A DNA stretch of 8,306 nt from positions 1 to 8,306 of the forward strand of contig LCOM01000030.1 in NCBI GenBank assembly GCA_000999395.1, given 5' to 3'. A model generated the notes under the pieces. The model was not told the DNA's origin, searched no databases, and was given only the letters and a program-made list of their open reading frames with translations. Each line of letters begins with the position of its first letter. Within the stretch, counting starts at the first letter, position 1. Below, piece by piece: positions 1-6,349 of this stretch. Made by a program: the position numbers and the translations under genes. The DNA comes from Parcubacteria group bacterium GW2011_GWA2_47_7 (GTDB lineage Bacteria > Patescibacteriota > Minisyncoccia > Phycocordibacterales > UBA6899).

Positions 1-909
1 ATATTCCTCTGTAATATATTTTGAGAATGCATGACCTTCTTTTGCCAACATGCCAAGATCGGGATCATCTTCCGGGATATCGCGACAAAGACGATTGGCT
101 GTTTCCTCCGTAACCGCCTCATTGAGCGGCTCAAGATACGTGGCAGTCGGCAGACCTTCCTTTTGTCGTGCTCGAACTTTTAATCCTACGCGATATTCTC
201 TTGTCGCAGATCCACCATCTTCCATGTGGTCCAACTGAAATGATCCATAGGAATGAAAATGAGTAAATTCGTGAAATATATTATTCTGGCGCTGTTTGAT
301 AGTTGAATCGTCCTGAAAATGTGCACTCTGTAGCATTGATGAAAAAGAAGCCGACAGTGGTTTTCCCGATTCATGGACGAATACGTCATCAGTTCCGAAA
401 ATGATACGAACGGCTTCTATCGGAACAGTAAATTGAGGGAGCCCATATTTTTCCCTCAGCTGAGAAAGAGCTATATTCGCAGCGCGGACAGAACTTCGAT
501 CAACTTCACCAACATCAACTTCTCCTTCACGAAACGAAATGCGATCTTGTGCAACAATAAATTTTCTTTCTCTGACTGCATCAGTGATCTCTTCCGCCGC
601 TACATTCCCTACCCCCTTCTGATATGAAAGTTCAGGAAATACATGCTGTTGATCGAGCGTGTAAACAAATTCTTGGGCAAGCGCAGGTTTAACGTCGACT
701 AGATCTTCAACCACATCAAATACCGTACGTGGCAATATAGACTCTCCATTTGTGAGAAGCCCCGCTTTCTCTTGATGAGCACGCAAAAACTCTGCAAGCT
801 CCGTATCCCCAAGTTCTTCCTCAATCCAGTCGGCAAGAGCTGGAGCGTCTTCTGGTAATATACGCGAAGGTGCTTCTTTGTGTTGAGTTTCCTGTTCGTT
901 ATTCTCCAT
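1..909 (-). CDS. Putative HExxH zinc metalloprotease, gluzincin-like (partial, runs off left edge)
   Basis: The minus strand is open for 303 codons from ATG at 909 to the window edge with no stop, so the C-terminus is missing. Residues 213-217 read HEFTH, the HExxH zinc-binding helix (ligands H213 and H217, general base E214). About 46 residues later comes EPLNEAVTEE (260-269), where E264 is the natural third ligand in an NExxTE arrangement resembling the NExxSD of thermolysin-type gluzincins. No signal peptide or membrane segment is visible, so a cytoplasmic location is likely for the part seen. The N-terminal 110 residues are acidic and match nothing I recognise. The start is well fixed: an in-frame TGA lies just upstream and the next in-frame ATG is residue 192. 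It overlaps the 3' end of map by 11 nt in another frame, suggesting translational coupling; the only SD-like GAGG is 1 nt from the ATG. The motifs support a metallopeptidase class; substrate and family are unknown. Confidence 0.78.
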   Translation of the reverse strand, partial: MENNEQETQHKEAPSRILPEDAPALADWIEEELGDTELAEFLRAHQEKAGLLTNGESILPRTVFDVVEDLVDVKPALAQEFVYTLDQQHVFPELSYQKGVGNVAAEEITDAVRERKFIVAQDRISFREGEVDVGEVDRSSVRAANIALSQLREKYGLPQFTVPIEAVRIIFGTDDVFVHESGKPLSASFSSMLQSAHFQDDSTIKQRQNNIFHEFTHFHSYGSFQLDHMEDGGSATREYRVGLKVRARQKEGLPTATYLEPLNEAVTEETANRLCRDIPEDDPDLGMLAKEGHAFSKYITEEY

Positions 910-1669
910 ACCTCGTCAATACTTCAGCACCAATATCGGTCATCGCAACCGTGTGCTCAAAATGTGCTGAAAGAGAACCGTCTTCGGAGATAATTGTATA
1001 ACCATCTTCCATTTGCCGAATATGCTCGTCTCCAAGCATAAACATCGGCTCGAGCGCCAACACCATGCCCTCTTTCAGGATTGGTCCAGTTCCTTTCGTT
1101 CCATAATTAGGAACGTACGGCTCTTCGTGCACCGCATGTCCGACGCCATGTCCACCGAGCTCACGAACAATCCCATATCCGTTCTGATTTCCAACACGTT
1201 CAACCGCCGCGCCGATGTCTCCAATGCGCCCACCGAGCCTCATCGCACGAATTCCCTCCTCTAGTCCACGTTCTGTTTCTTGAATAAGCTTCCATACTCT
1301 CGGGGCGACATTACCAACAGGAACCGTCAAAGCGGCATCAGTAATCATTCCCTTGTGAGTAACACCAAGATCAATAGAAACAATATCGCCGTCTTCCAAA
1401 ACGCGTGAACCTGGTATCCCATGTACAATCTCATCGTTTATCGACACGCAAAGCGAGGCCGGAAATGGCTTATGCGCACCATGTGGGGTGTAATTCAAAA
1501 ATGGAGGAGTATCCCCTTTCTCACGAATAATACGCTCGGCAACCTCATCGAGGTACTTTGTGGTTACTCCGGGCTTGATTTCCCCCGCAACTAAATGCAG
1601 CACCCGCGCCAGCCGTTTCCCCGACTCACGCAAAAGGTCTATTTCCTCAGTTGTCTTATATTTCGCCAT
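899..1669 (-). CDS. map: Methionine aminopeptidase, type I
   Basis: Removes the initiator methionine from nascent proteins after deformylation, in the cytoplasm at the ribosome exit. The 256-residue length is normal for a type Ia enzyme without an N-terminal extension. All five metal ligands are visible: D100 (in SIDLGV), D111 (in ITDAAL), H174 (in GGHGVGHAVHEEP), E207 (in ALEPMF) and E238 (in HFEHT). H83 (in IVHGIP) and H181 are the substrate-side histidines. Each ligand lies three residues beyond its E. coli counterpart (97, 108, 171, 204, 235). The gene stands 216 nt from the upstream hydrolase. An extended -10-like element ends exactly 6 nt before the ATG and no Shine-Dalgarno is visible, so a leaderless transcript is plausible. 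In many bacteria map is followed by infA; here its stop overlaps the start of a metalloprotease gene. Confidence 0.97.
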   Translation of the reverse strand: MAKYKTTEEIDLLRESGKRLARVLHLVAGEIKPGVTTKYLDEVAERIIREKGDTPPFLNYTPHGAHKPFPASLCVSINDEIVHGIPGSRVLEDGDIVSIDLGVTHKGMITDAALTVPVGNVAPRVWKLIQETERGLEEGIRAMRLGGRIGDIGAAVERVGNQNGYGIVRELGGHGVGHAVHEEPYVPNYGTKGTGPILKEGMVLALEPMFMLGDEHIRQMEDGYTIISEDGSLSAHFEHTVAMTDIGAEVLTRYGE

Positions 1670-1675
1670 ATCGGC

Positions 1676-1684
1676 ATACTAACA
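1676..1684 (-). promoter_or_regulatory. Probable extended -10 promoter of map (leaderless geometry)
   Basis: On the minus strand the bases read TGT followed by TAGTAT (hexamer at 1676-1681), an extended -10 with 4/6 matches to TATAAT. The hexamer is followed by 6 nt and then the map ATG, which would place the transcription start on or next to the start codon. No good -35 box is seen at 16-18 nt upstream, only a T-run. The same hexamer is used by the much stronger rpsN promoter at 7641-7669, and the same 6-nt spacing occurs at adk and at the Com-like gene, which supports the call. Confidence 0.5.
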
Positions 1685-1755
1685 TCGTTCTCTGTAATAA
1701 AAAAGTGATACTCGAACATAAACTCAAGTCTCATTGATTAACACTACTTTTTGAC

Positions 1756-1806
1756 TTAAAAGGTGAAATACTGCGTCCCAAACACATTCGCCATGATGCC
1801 ATGATG
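1756..1806 (-). pseudogene. Orphan copy of the adk 3' end
   Basis: Read on the minus strand this stretch gives HHGIMANVFGTQYFTF and a TAA stop (1756-1758). Intact adk ends HRDIMANVFGV and stop. The shared part is nucleotide-identical over 21 bp (1778-1798), with near-identity continuing to 1806. Similarity stops abruptly on both sides: upstream codons do not match adk, and an in-frame TAA lies 11 codons before the shared block. The last six residues (TQYFTF) differ from the present adk end. I interpret it as a displaced remnant of an ancestral adk terminus, left when the hydrolase gene came to lie between adk and map. It is too short to be a gene. The 16-bp tandem duplication CCATGATG x2 at 1791-1806 lies at its edge. 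Confidence 0.6.
1778..1798 (-). repeat. 21-bp direct repeat, left copy (map-proximal)
   Basis: Identical over 21 bp and in the same orientation to 2889-2909 at the end of adk. If two substitutions are allowed, the match extends to 1806 and 2917 (27 of 29 positions). The two copies bracket the alpha/beta hydrolase gene, 1111 bp apart start to start. A perfect 21-bp match this close is very unlikely by chance. Confidence 0.85.
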
Positions 1807-1885
1807 GCTTTTTTGAACAAACAAGAACTCAGTTTAAGATCAAAATTCGCTCATTCAAAAAATACAAAGAATTTCATAGAAAGAA

Positions 1886-2878
1886 CTATTGAGAAGGAGG
1901 GGGTGGGATCTTTGCATATTTCTCCTCGAGTGCCCCGAGAGCGTGCGCCGCCAAATATGCGAACTGTTCGGGCTGTCTGTAGATATTACTGTGGCCGCCC
2001 TTGACGGAATAAAATCCGTCGATGCCAAGATCTGATGTATCTTGGGTTTGCAACTTTTTCATTGAAACCATTTCATCATCCACGCCCGAAACAATGCTTA
2101 TCCCATGCCCCCCTTCTGCCTTGAGGTCACGTAAAATGTGGCTCGTGACCACGGAATTCGTTGACTCCCAGAGTCCCTTAATGTAACCTCGCTCACGCAA
2201 CCACGATGATACATCTTTCTCAGCTCGTTCGTAACGTTCCTCTTCTTTCACGTATTGTTCTTTTTCTTCCCGTGTTGCAAGATCTCCGGCAATTTTTTTA
2301 CTGACAGCATCCAACTCCTTTCGTAAGCCCCGGCTATTGCGCGATGATTGCTTAATAATGTTTAATCGTGATTCCTTCTCCGTGAGATCTGGTGGTGCGA
2401 CAAGTACAAAATGACGAAAGAGGTCGGGCGCCATCTCAGCGGCAATCGCCACATTTATGCACCCTTCTGAGTGCGCAATGATGTCAACCTTATTCAGATT
2501 CTTGGCCTCAATAAGCGTTAAAATAGCATTAGCATGGTGCACTTGTGCTGGAGGATAATCGTCGGTTCGTACTTGATCTGACTTCGCTTCTTCGGCCGGT
2601 GATGAAAAGGCAAGTACTCGCCGTCCCGCTTTGACGTATTCATATATCCCTTCTTCATAGGTGCGCGGCGTTAGACCCCATCCACTCACAAAAAGCACCG
2701 GAACCTCTTTCTCTTCTCCGGATGGATGAATATCCCATGCATCAAAAGAAGACTCACCAAAACGAATTTTCTCGGGGTGCGCAAATTGATCTCTAAAATT
2801 TTCTTTCTCGAGATCTCCGTTTTCATTTAATTCTATCTCTTCGGGAAGTTTTTCCATAAAAATGTAATTGATCAGCAT
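1886..2878 (-). CDS. Alpha/beta hydrolase fold protein
   Basis: Likely a cytoplasmic serine hydrolase (esterase or lipase-like); the substrate cannot be read from sequence. Visible features in order: FVSGWG (63-68), the strand and oxyanion-hole region; AHSEG (135-139), the nucleophile elbow with S137 in a GxSxG variant where Ala replaces the first Gly; a charged helical insertion at about 165-250 that probably forms the cap; GVDDE (265-269), supplying the acid (D267 or D268); and KGGHSN (293-298), supplying H296. The triad is therefore complete. A short proline run (PPPPSQ) ends the protein. The chosen ATG follows the adk stop by 3 nt and has GGAG 8 nt upstream, the best-placed Shine-Dalgarno in the window, although the GGAG lies within the last codons of adk. 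ATG at 2857 (MEKLPEE) is an alternative giving 323 residues. The gene is unusual between adk and map and is bracketed by direct repeats, suggesting later acquisition. Confidence 0.85.
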   Translation of the reverse strand: MLINYIFMEKLPEEIELNENGDLEKENFRDQFAHPEKIRFGESSFDAWDIHPSGEEKEVPVLFVSGWGLTPRTYEEGIYEYVKAGRRVLAFSSPAEEAKSDQVRTDDYPPAQVHHANAILTLIEAKNLNKVDIIAHSEGCINVAIAAEMAPDLFRHFVLVAPPDLTEKESRLNIIKQSSRNSRGLRKELDAVSKKIAGDLATREEKEQYVKEEERYERAEKDVSSWLRERGYIKGLWESTNSVVTSHILRDLKAEGGHGISIVSGVDDEMVSMKKLQTQDTSDLGIDGFYSVKGGHSNIYRQPEQFAYLAAHALGALEEKYAKIPPPPSQ

Positions 2879-2881
2879 TGC

Positions 2882-3487
2882 TTACACTCCAAACACATTC
2901 GCCATGATGTCACGATGCACAGCCTCAACGGACTGCTCGCCATTGATTTCGAAAAAGTCATAGTCACGGTCACGACGATACATCTCGATTGCAGGAAGTA
3001 CATCTCGATCAAACCACGAAAGCCTGCGCTGTATTGAATCTTCTGTATCGTCCGACCGAGATTCTTTCGTCGCCCTTTCAAGCATCCGCTTCAATGACCA
3101 ATCACGCGAGACCTTGATGTATATCACTTTTGGACGAATACGCTTAAAAAATTTAAATGCAATATCGAGATGAGTTGCCTCATCTTTAGTTCTCGGTGAA
3201 CCGTCTAAAATAAGATGTTCATTTCCGGTGAGATTTTTCACGAAGATATCCGACCACAGCCACATCGCCACAAATCCAGGAAGAAGCTTCCCCCCCTCAA
3301 CAGTCTCCCTCGCGGTCCGTGCGGCATATGAATTACCCTTCACGAAGTCGCGAAAACACTGACCCGTCTGCACGTAAAAAATGGGAGTGGTCGGGTCTGT
3401 CTTTGCAAGCTCCTCTTTGACGAGCGCCACTTGCGTTCCTTTTCCACACCCTGATGCACCAATAAAAATGAAAGTTTCTTTGTTCAT
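2882..3487 (-). CDS. adk: Adenylate kinase family protein (short-lid nucleoside monophosphate kinase)
   Basis: Transfers phosphate between ATP and a nucleoside monophosphate, classically AMP, to keep adenine nucleotides balanced. The P-loop is GASGCGKGT (10-18). The NMP-binding part reads TGQCFR (41-46) where the usual form is TGDMLR, and KLLPGF (67-72) where V-P-D/E is common. DGSPRT (95-100) corresponds to DGFPRT with Ser replacing the aromatic residue. The lid is the short form without zinc cysteines: RSDDTE (144-149) followed by RR (154-155) supplies the usual arginines. At 201 residues it fits the short-lid class. Synteny next to secY supports adk, but the changes in the NMP site leave some doubt about substrate. 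It lies beyond the secY terminator and seems to have its own promoter 6 nt before the ATG. The last codons double as the right copy of the 21-bp repeat. Confidence 0.88.
   Translation of the reverse strand: MNKETFIFIGASGCGKGTQVALVKEELAKTDPTTPIFYVQTGQCFRDFVKGNSYAARTARETVEGGKLLPGFVAMWLWSDIFVKNLTGNEHLILDGSPRTKDEATHLDIAFKFFKRIRPKVIYIKVSRDWSLKRMLERATKESRSDDTEDSIQRRLSWFDRDVLPAIEMYRRDRDYDFFEINGEQSVEAVHRDIMANVFGV
2889..2909 (-). repeat. 21-bp direct repeat, right copy (inside the adk 3' end)
   Basis: Encodes the MANVFG part of the adk C-terminus and is identical to 1778-1798. The repeat ends two bases into the GGAG that serves as the Shine-Dalgarno for the hydrolase, so the junction between repeat and hydrolase segment helped create that signal. 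Confidence 0.85.
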
Positions 3488-3493
3488 GCGTTG

Positions 3494-3521
3494 AGTGTAG
3501 CAAAAAATTTCGGAAAATCAA
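3494..3521 (-). promoter_or_regulatory. Probable adk promoter (leaderless geometry)
   Basis: On the minus strand: TTGATT (-35-like, 3516-3521), a 16-nt spacer whose last three bases are TGC (extended -10), TACACT (-10-like, 3494-3499), 6 nt, then the adk ATG. The predicted transcription start falls at the start codon. The -35 box overlaps the distal base of the secY terminator stem, so one short segment ends the ribosomal-protein operon and restarts transcription for adk. Each hexamer matches consensus at 4 of 6 positions. Confidence 0.5.
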
Positions 3522-3548
3522 AAAGACCCCCTATGGGTCTTTTTGATT
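3516..3548 (-). terminator. Rho-independent terminator after secY
   Basis: A perfect 14-bp stem (3516-3529 with 3535-3548) with a 5-nt loop, lying 20 nt past the secY stop. The core is AAAAAGACCC paired with GGGTCTTTTT, so T-runs are present on both sides and the element could work in either direction. On the minus strand it closes the rpsN-secY operon and separates it from adk. Confidence 0.88.
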
Positions 3549-3568
3549 ATAATGCAGAGTTTCAATTT

Positions 3569-4852
3569 CTAGTATTCTCTCATACTGAGTTGTGCATCAA
3601 CCTTCTTGATGAGATCGAGGACCACCGACACAACAATAAGGAGGGCGGTGCCACCGATAGCGAGCGTCTTGTTATCGGTAAACGACTGCATCGCGAGAGG
3701 AAGCACTGCGACACCAGCGAGGAAAAGGGCTCCTGCAAAAGTGGTGCGCGTGAGGATCTTTGCAATATGCTCGGCAGTTGCCAAACCGGGACGAACGCCT
3801 GGGATAAATGCTCCGGACTTCTGAAGGTTCGTTGCTATTGCTTCAGGATCAAAAGTCACTGCGGTGTAGAAGAAGGTGAAAAGGAAAACCAGTGCAAAGT
3901 AGCAGAGCGAGTAGAGCCATGCATATGATCCCTGACCCGAAAAGATAATCTGAAGGTATTCACCAATAGTCTTTGCTGCTGGACTTGCAAGTCCCGAAAG
4001 AAATCCTCCGATAAGTTGAGGAAAAAGCAAGATAGAAAGTGCAAAAATAATCGGAATCACACCAGCCTGATTCACGCGAAGAGGAAGGTATGTTGATACC
4101 CCTCCATACATCTTTCCCCCACGAACACGCTTTGCATAGGTTATCGGCACCGGTCGTTCAGCCTCCGTCATTACAATGACTCCGGCGATAATGACCACTG
4201 CGGCAACCACGAACGCGAGGTACAATGGAAGGTCCTGAGGGTTGTATCCGGCCAAGACCTGCGAGGTCGCAGTCGGGATACGAGAAACAATACCCGCGAA
4301 GATAATGATGGAAACACCGTTCCCTACACCAAACTCGGAGATCATTTCACCGATCCACATGAGGAAAATGGAGCCTGCCGTGACAATCATGACGTTCACA
4401 AAAAGCTGGAACGGGTTCAAGTCACCGAGGACACCTTGCCGTGCCAAGAGCACCAAGAGTCCGTACCCCTGAAGTATCGCAAGCGGAACGGTCAAAAGAC
4501 GAGAGTACTGCGTAAATTTCTTGCGCCCTATCTCACCCTCCTCGTGATACATCGCTTTCAATTTCGGCGACATCATCGTCAGAAGCTGCATGATAATAGA
4601 CCCTGTAATATACGGGCCGACACCGAGCATGACTATGGAGAGGTTGGACAGACCCGAACCCGAAAAGACGTTCAAGAGACCGAGAAATTGATTGTTCTGA
4701 AAGAATTGAAGCAGTGCAGTGTGATCAACCCCAGGGATAGGGATAGACGCAGCGATACGAAAGACAATGAGCGCTCCGATAACAAAAAGTATCCGCTTGC
4801 GCAGCATTTGGTCGGAGAACATCAATCGCAATTTGTAGAAAAAATTATTCAT
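3569..4852 (-). CDS. secY: Preprotein translocase subunit SecY
   Basis: Forms the channel of the Sec translocon in the cytoplasmic membrane, through which unfolded proteins are exported or inserted; it works with SecE and SecA. The 427 residues are normal length. The N-terminus has the short amphipathic start, then the first membrane segment (about 22-42) ending in RIAASIPIPGVD, and the plug region FSGSGLSNLSIVMLGVGPYI. Further landmarks are GNGVSIIIFAGI, the long cytoplasmic loop with RVRGGKMYGGVSTYLPLRVNQAGVIP at about 242-267, and PGVRPG (about 356-361) before the ninth and tenth segments. About ten hydrophobic segments are recognisable. It follows rplO by 27 nt, a gap that includes the palindrome GGGTATATACCC (4863-4874), and has no Shine-Dalgarno. 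It is the last gene of the operon before the terminator. Confidence 0.98.
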   Translation of the reverse strand: MNNFFYKLRLMFSDQMLRKRILFVIGALIVFRIAASIPIPGVDHTALLQFFQNNQFLGLLNVFSGSGLSNLSIVMLGVGPYITGSIIMQLLTMMSPKLKAMYHEEGEIGRKKFTQYSRLLTVPLAILQGYGLLVLLARQGVLGDLNPFQLFVNVMIVTAGSIFLMWIGEMISEFGVGNGVSIIIFAGIVSRIPTATSQVLAGYNPQDLPLYLAFVVAAVVIIAGVIVMTEAERPVPITYAKRVRGGKMYGGVSTYLPLRVNQAGVIPIIFALSILLFPQLIGGFLSGLASPAAKTIGEYLQIIFSGQGSYAWLYSLCYFALVFLFTFFYTAVTFDPEAIATNLQKSGAFIPGVRPGLATAEHIAKILTRTTFAGALFLAGVAVLPLAMQSFTDNKTLAIGGTALLIVVSVVLDLIKKVDAQLSMREY

Positions 4853-4862
4853 AGCAAGTGTG

Positions 4863-4874
4863 GGGTATATACCC
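4863..4874. repeat. 12-bp palindrome between rplO and secY
   Basis: GGGTATATACCC is a perfect palindrome 10 nt upstream of the secY ATG, in a 27-nt gap. In RNA it can form only a small hairpin with an unfavourably tight loop, or it may be a protein site. Chance is possible; function is unknown. Confidence 0.4.
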
Positions 4875-4879
4875 GACTA

Positions 4880-5311
4880 TTATTGTATCGTGCCTCCGGC
4901 TGCCTCGATGTGCTTCTTTGCTGTTGCCGAAAATGTGCACCCCGTGACGGTAAGTTTTTTGGATAGTTTACCCGTTGAAAGTATCTTGACCTTCGGCATC
5001 CTTCCTCCCGTCTTTTTTACCAGCTTCTTGACAAGCAACGTTTCCGGGTTCACGGCATCTCCTGCAGTAAACGTCGTCTCAAGCAATTCAAGATTCACCG
5101 GTTGTGGCTTGATCTCAAATGACTGGTTTTTGTATCCGCGGTTCTTCGGGAACTTCTTGATGATATCACGTAATTCAGGACGCAGACGATGTCCCGCACG
5201 TGACTTCTGCCCCTTCGTTCCACGACCGGCAGTTTTTCCACGCTTTCCACCACGAGCGACGCGTTTGTCGTCCTTATTTTTGTGTATGCGTTTTAATGTA
5301 TTGAGTTGCAT
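4880..5311 (-). CDS. rplO: Large ribosomal subunit protein uL15
   Basis: Binds 23S rRNA and joins late in assembly of the large subunit. The 143 residues show the family signatures: a basic glycine-rich N-terminal extension with GRGTKGQKSRAG (about 29-40) and NRGYKN near residue 57, a central DAVNPETL, and the C-terminal helix region ending in HIEAAGG. The first residues MQLNTLK are the usual L15 start. It begins 11 nt after the rpsE stop; the only AGGAG, inside the rpsE end, lies 20 nt upstream, so initiation probably depends on coupling or a non-SD mechanism. Normally rpmD (uL30) lies between rpsE and rplO; here there is no room for it. Confidence 0.97.
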   Translation of the reverse strand: MQLNTLKRIHKNKDDKRVARGGKRGKTAGRGTKGQKSRAGHRLRPELRDIIKKFPKNRGYKNQSFEIKPQPVNLELLETTFTAGDAVNPETLLVKKLVKKTGGRMPKVKILSTGKLSKKLTVTGCTFSATAKKHIEAAGGTIQ

Positions 5312-5322
5312 ATAGGTGTGGC

Positions 5323-5982
5323 TTAATTCTCCTGAATAACAGACGTTTCCTTTGATGTACGTACGCGAATGGACGAAAGTGCCTTTATTCCCGCACGCGC
5401 CATGTTGAGTTTGTTCTTTGAGCCACTTCGAATCTTCGCAGTGACATCCGTAATTCCAGCAAGCTCGAGAAGATTACGGACAGCGGAACCAGCAACAAGA
5501 CCTCGGGAAGGTGACGGCATAATCTCTACGATCGCACTTGATGCCTTGGCGCGTACTTCATGCGGGATGGAATTGGTCTTGGTGAGTTTAATGGTGATCA
5601 TGTGCTTCTTTGCGTCCTTCGCCGCCTTGTCCATTGCCATTGATATATCGCCAGCCTTTCCTGTGCCGACACCGACTTTTCCCTTTCGATCACCAATGAT
5701 CATCGCAACAGAAAAAGAGAAACGACGACCCCCTGCGACAACGCGAGCAACGCGACGAACGTCAATAGACTTCTGGTCATACTCGGGCTTCGGACGATCT
5801 GCACGACCACCGCGACTACCACCACGCTTATCGGGACCCTTCGCACCCCCGCGACCGGACCCTCCTCGAGAACCGCCACCGGAACGAGGCGCACTTCCCC
5901 CTGGTCGTGGTGTATATGCGCGCACCGGAGCGCCACCTTGTGTGGGGACGGTCGCCTTTGATTGTTGTGTTTTGTCTTCCAT
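5323..5982 (-). CDS. rpsE: Small ribosomal subunit protein uS5 with a glycine-arginine-rich N-terminal extension
   Basis: Part of the mRNA entry tunnel and of the decoding-accuracy region of the small subunit, next to S4 and S8. From ATG 5982 the protein has 219 residues. An open frame to a TTG at 5994 exists but would add only four residues, so the ATG is preferred. The S5 double-stranded-RNA-binding-like domain begins near residue 72 (VRRVARVVAGGRRFSFSVAMIIGD) with KGKVGVGTGKA, and the C-terminal domain carries PSPSRGLVAGSAVRNLLELAGI. The first 65 residues are low-complexity Gly/Arg/Ser/Pro with four RGG triplets (39-41, 44-46, 53-55, 57-59), absent from E. coli S5 (167 residues). Such a tail is probably disordered and RNA-binding, which is an inference. 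No Shine-Dalgarno; 14 nt from the rplR stop. Confidence 0.96.
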   Translation of the reverse strand: MEDKTQQSKATVPTQGGAPVRAYTPRPGGSAPRSGGGSRGGSGRGGAKGPDKRGGSRGGRADRPKPEYDQKSIDVRRVARVVAGGRRFSFSVAMIIGDRKGKVGVGTGKAGDISMAMDKAAKDAKKHMITIKLTKTNSIPHEVRAKASSAIVEIMPSPSRGLVAGSAVRNLLELAGITDVTAKIRSGSKNKLNMARAGIKALSSIRVRTSKETSVIQEN

Positions 5983-5996
5983 GATAATAGTCAAGA

Positions 5997-6347
5997 TTAA
6001 AATATGAGTCCTGCCGCCCGAGCCGCATCTGCGAGTGCCTTCACGCGCCCAGCGTAAAGAAATCCTCCGCGATCAAATACGACCTTGGTAATCTTCTTTT
6101 CTTTTGCTTTGGTTGCAATCTCTGTGCCGACGGCGGTCGCGCGAGCAAGCTTTGCTCCCTTTGTATTCTTTGCGTCACCCGCTGAAGCAATCGTAAGTGA
6201 TGCGGTATCGTCGATCAACTGCGCGGTAATATGGCGTGCGGAACGAAAAACAGCCAAGCGTGGGATTGTCGCTGTACCGGACACTTTTGCGCGAATCCGA
6301 TTGTGTCGGCGCATGCGATGATAATTTTTGATTTCTGTCTTTTTCAT
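5997..6347 (-). CDS. rplR: Large ribosomal subunit protein uL18
   Basis: Binds 5S rRNA and helps anchor it in the central protuberance of the large subunit. The 116 residues are standard. Diagnostic segments are the basic N-terminus with RMRRHNRIRAKV, RLAVFRSARHITAQLID (about 30-46), and the C-terminal FDRGGFLYAGRVKALADAAR (about 90-109) ending GLIF. The start codon lies 2 nt after the rplF stop, so translation is likely coupled. Confidence 0.97.
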   Translation of the reverse strand: MKKTEIKNYHRMRRHNRIRAKVSGTATIPRLAVFRSARHITAQLIDDTASLTIASAGDAKNTKGAKLARATAVGTEIATKAKEKKITKVVFDRGGFLYAGRVKALADAARAAGLIF

Positions 6348-6349
6348 AT

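Noticed and set aside
1801..2004. 67-codon plus-strand reading frame after the 21-bp repeat
   Set aside because: It runs mostly antisense to the hydrolase 3' end and has no recognisable motif.
1886..2878. Transposon origin of the repeat-flanked segment
   Set aside because: No transposase and no terminal inverted repeats are seen between the direct repeats, and 21 bp is long for a target-site duplication.
3491..3928. 145-codon plus-strand reading frame
   Set aside because: It begins inside the secY terminator and is antisense to secY; the composition shows no protein family features.
5369..6007. 212-codon plus-strand reading frame
   Set aside because: Antisense to rpsE. It is open because of the GC-rich Gly/Arg codons on the opposite strand and matches no family.
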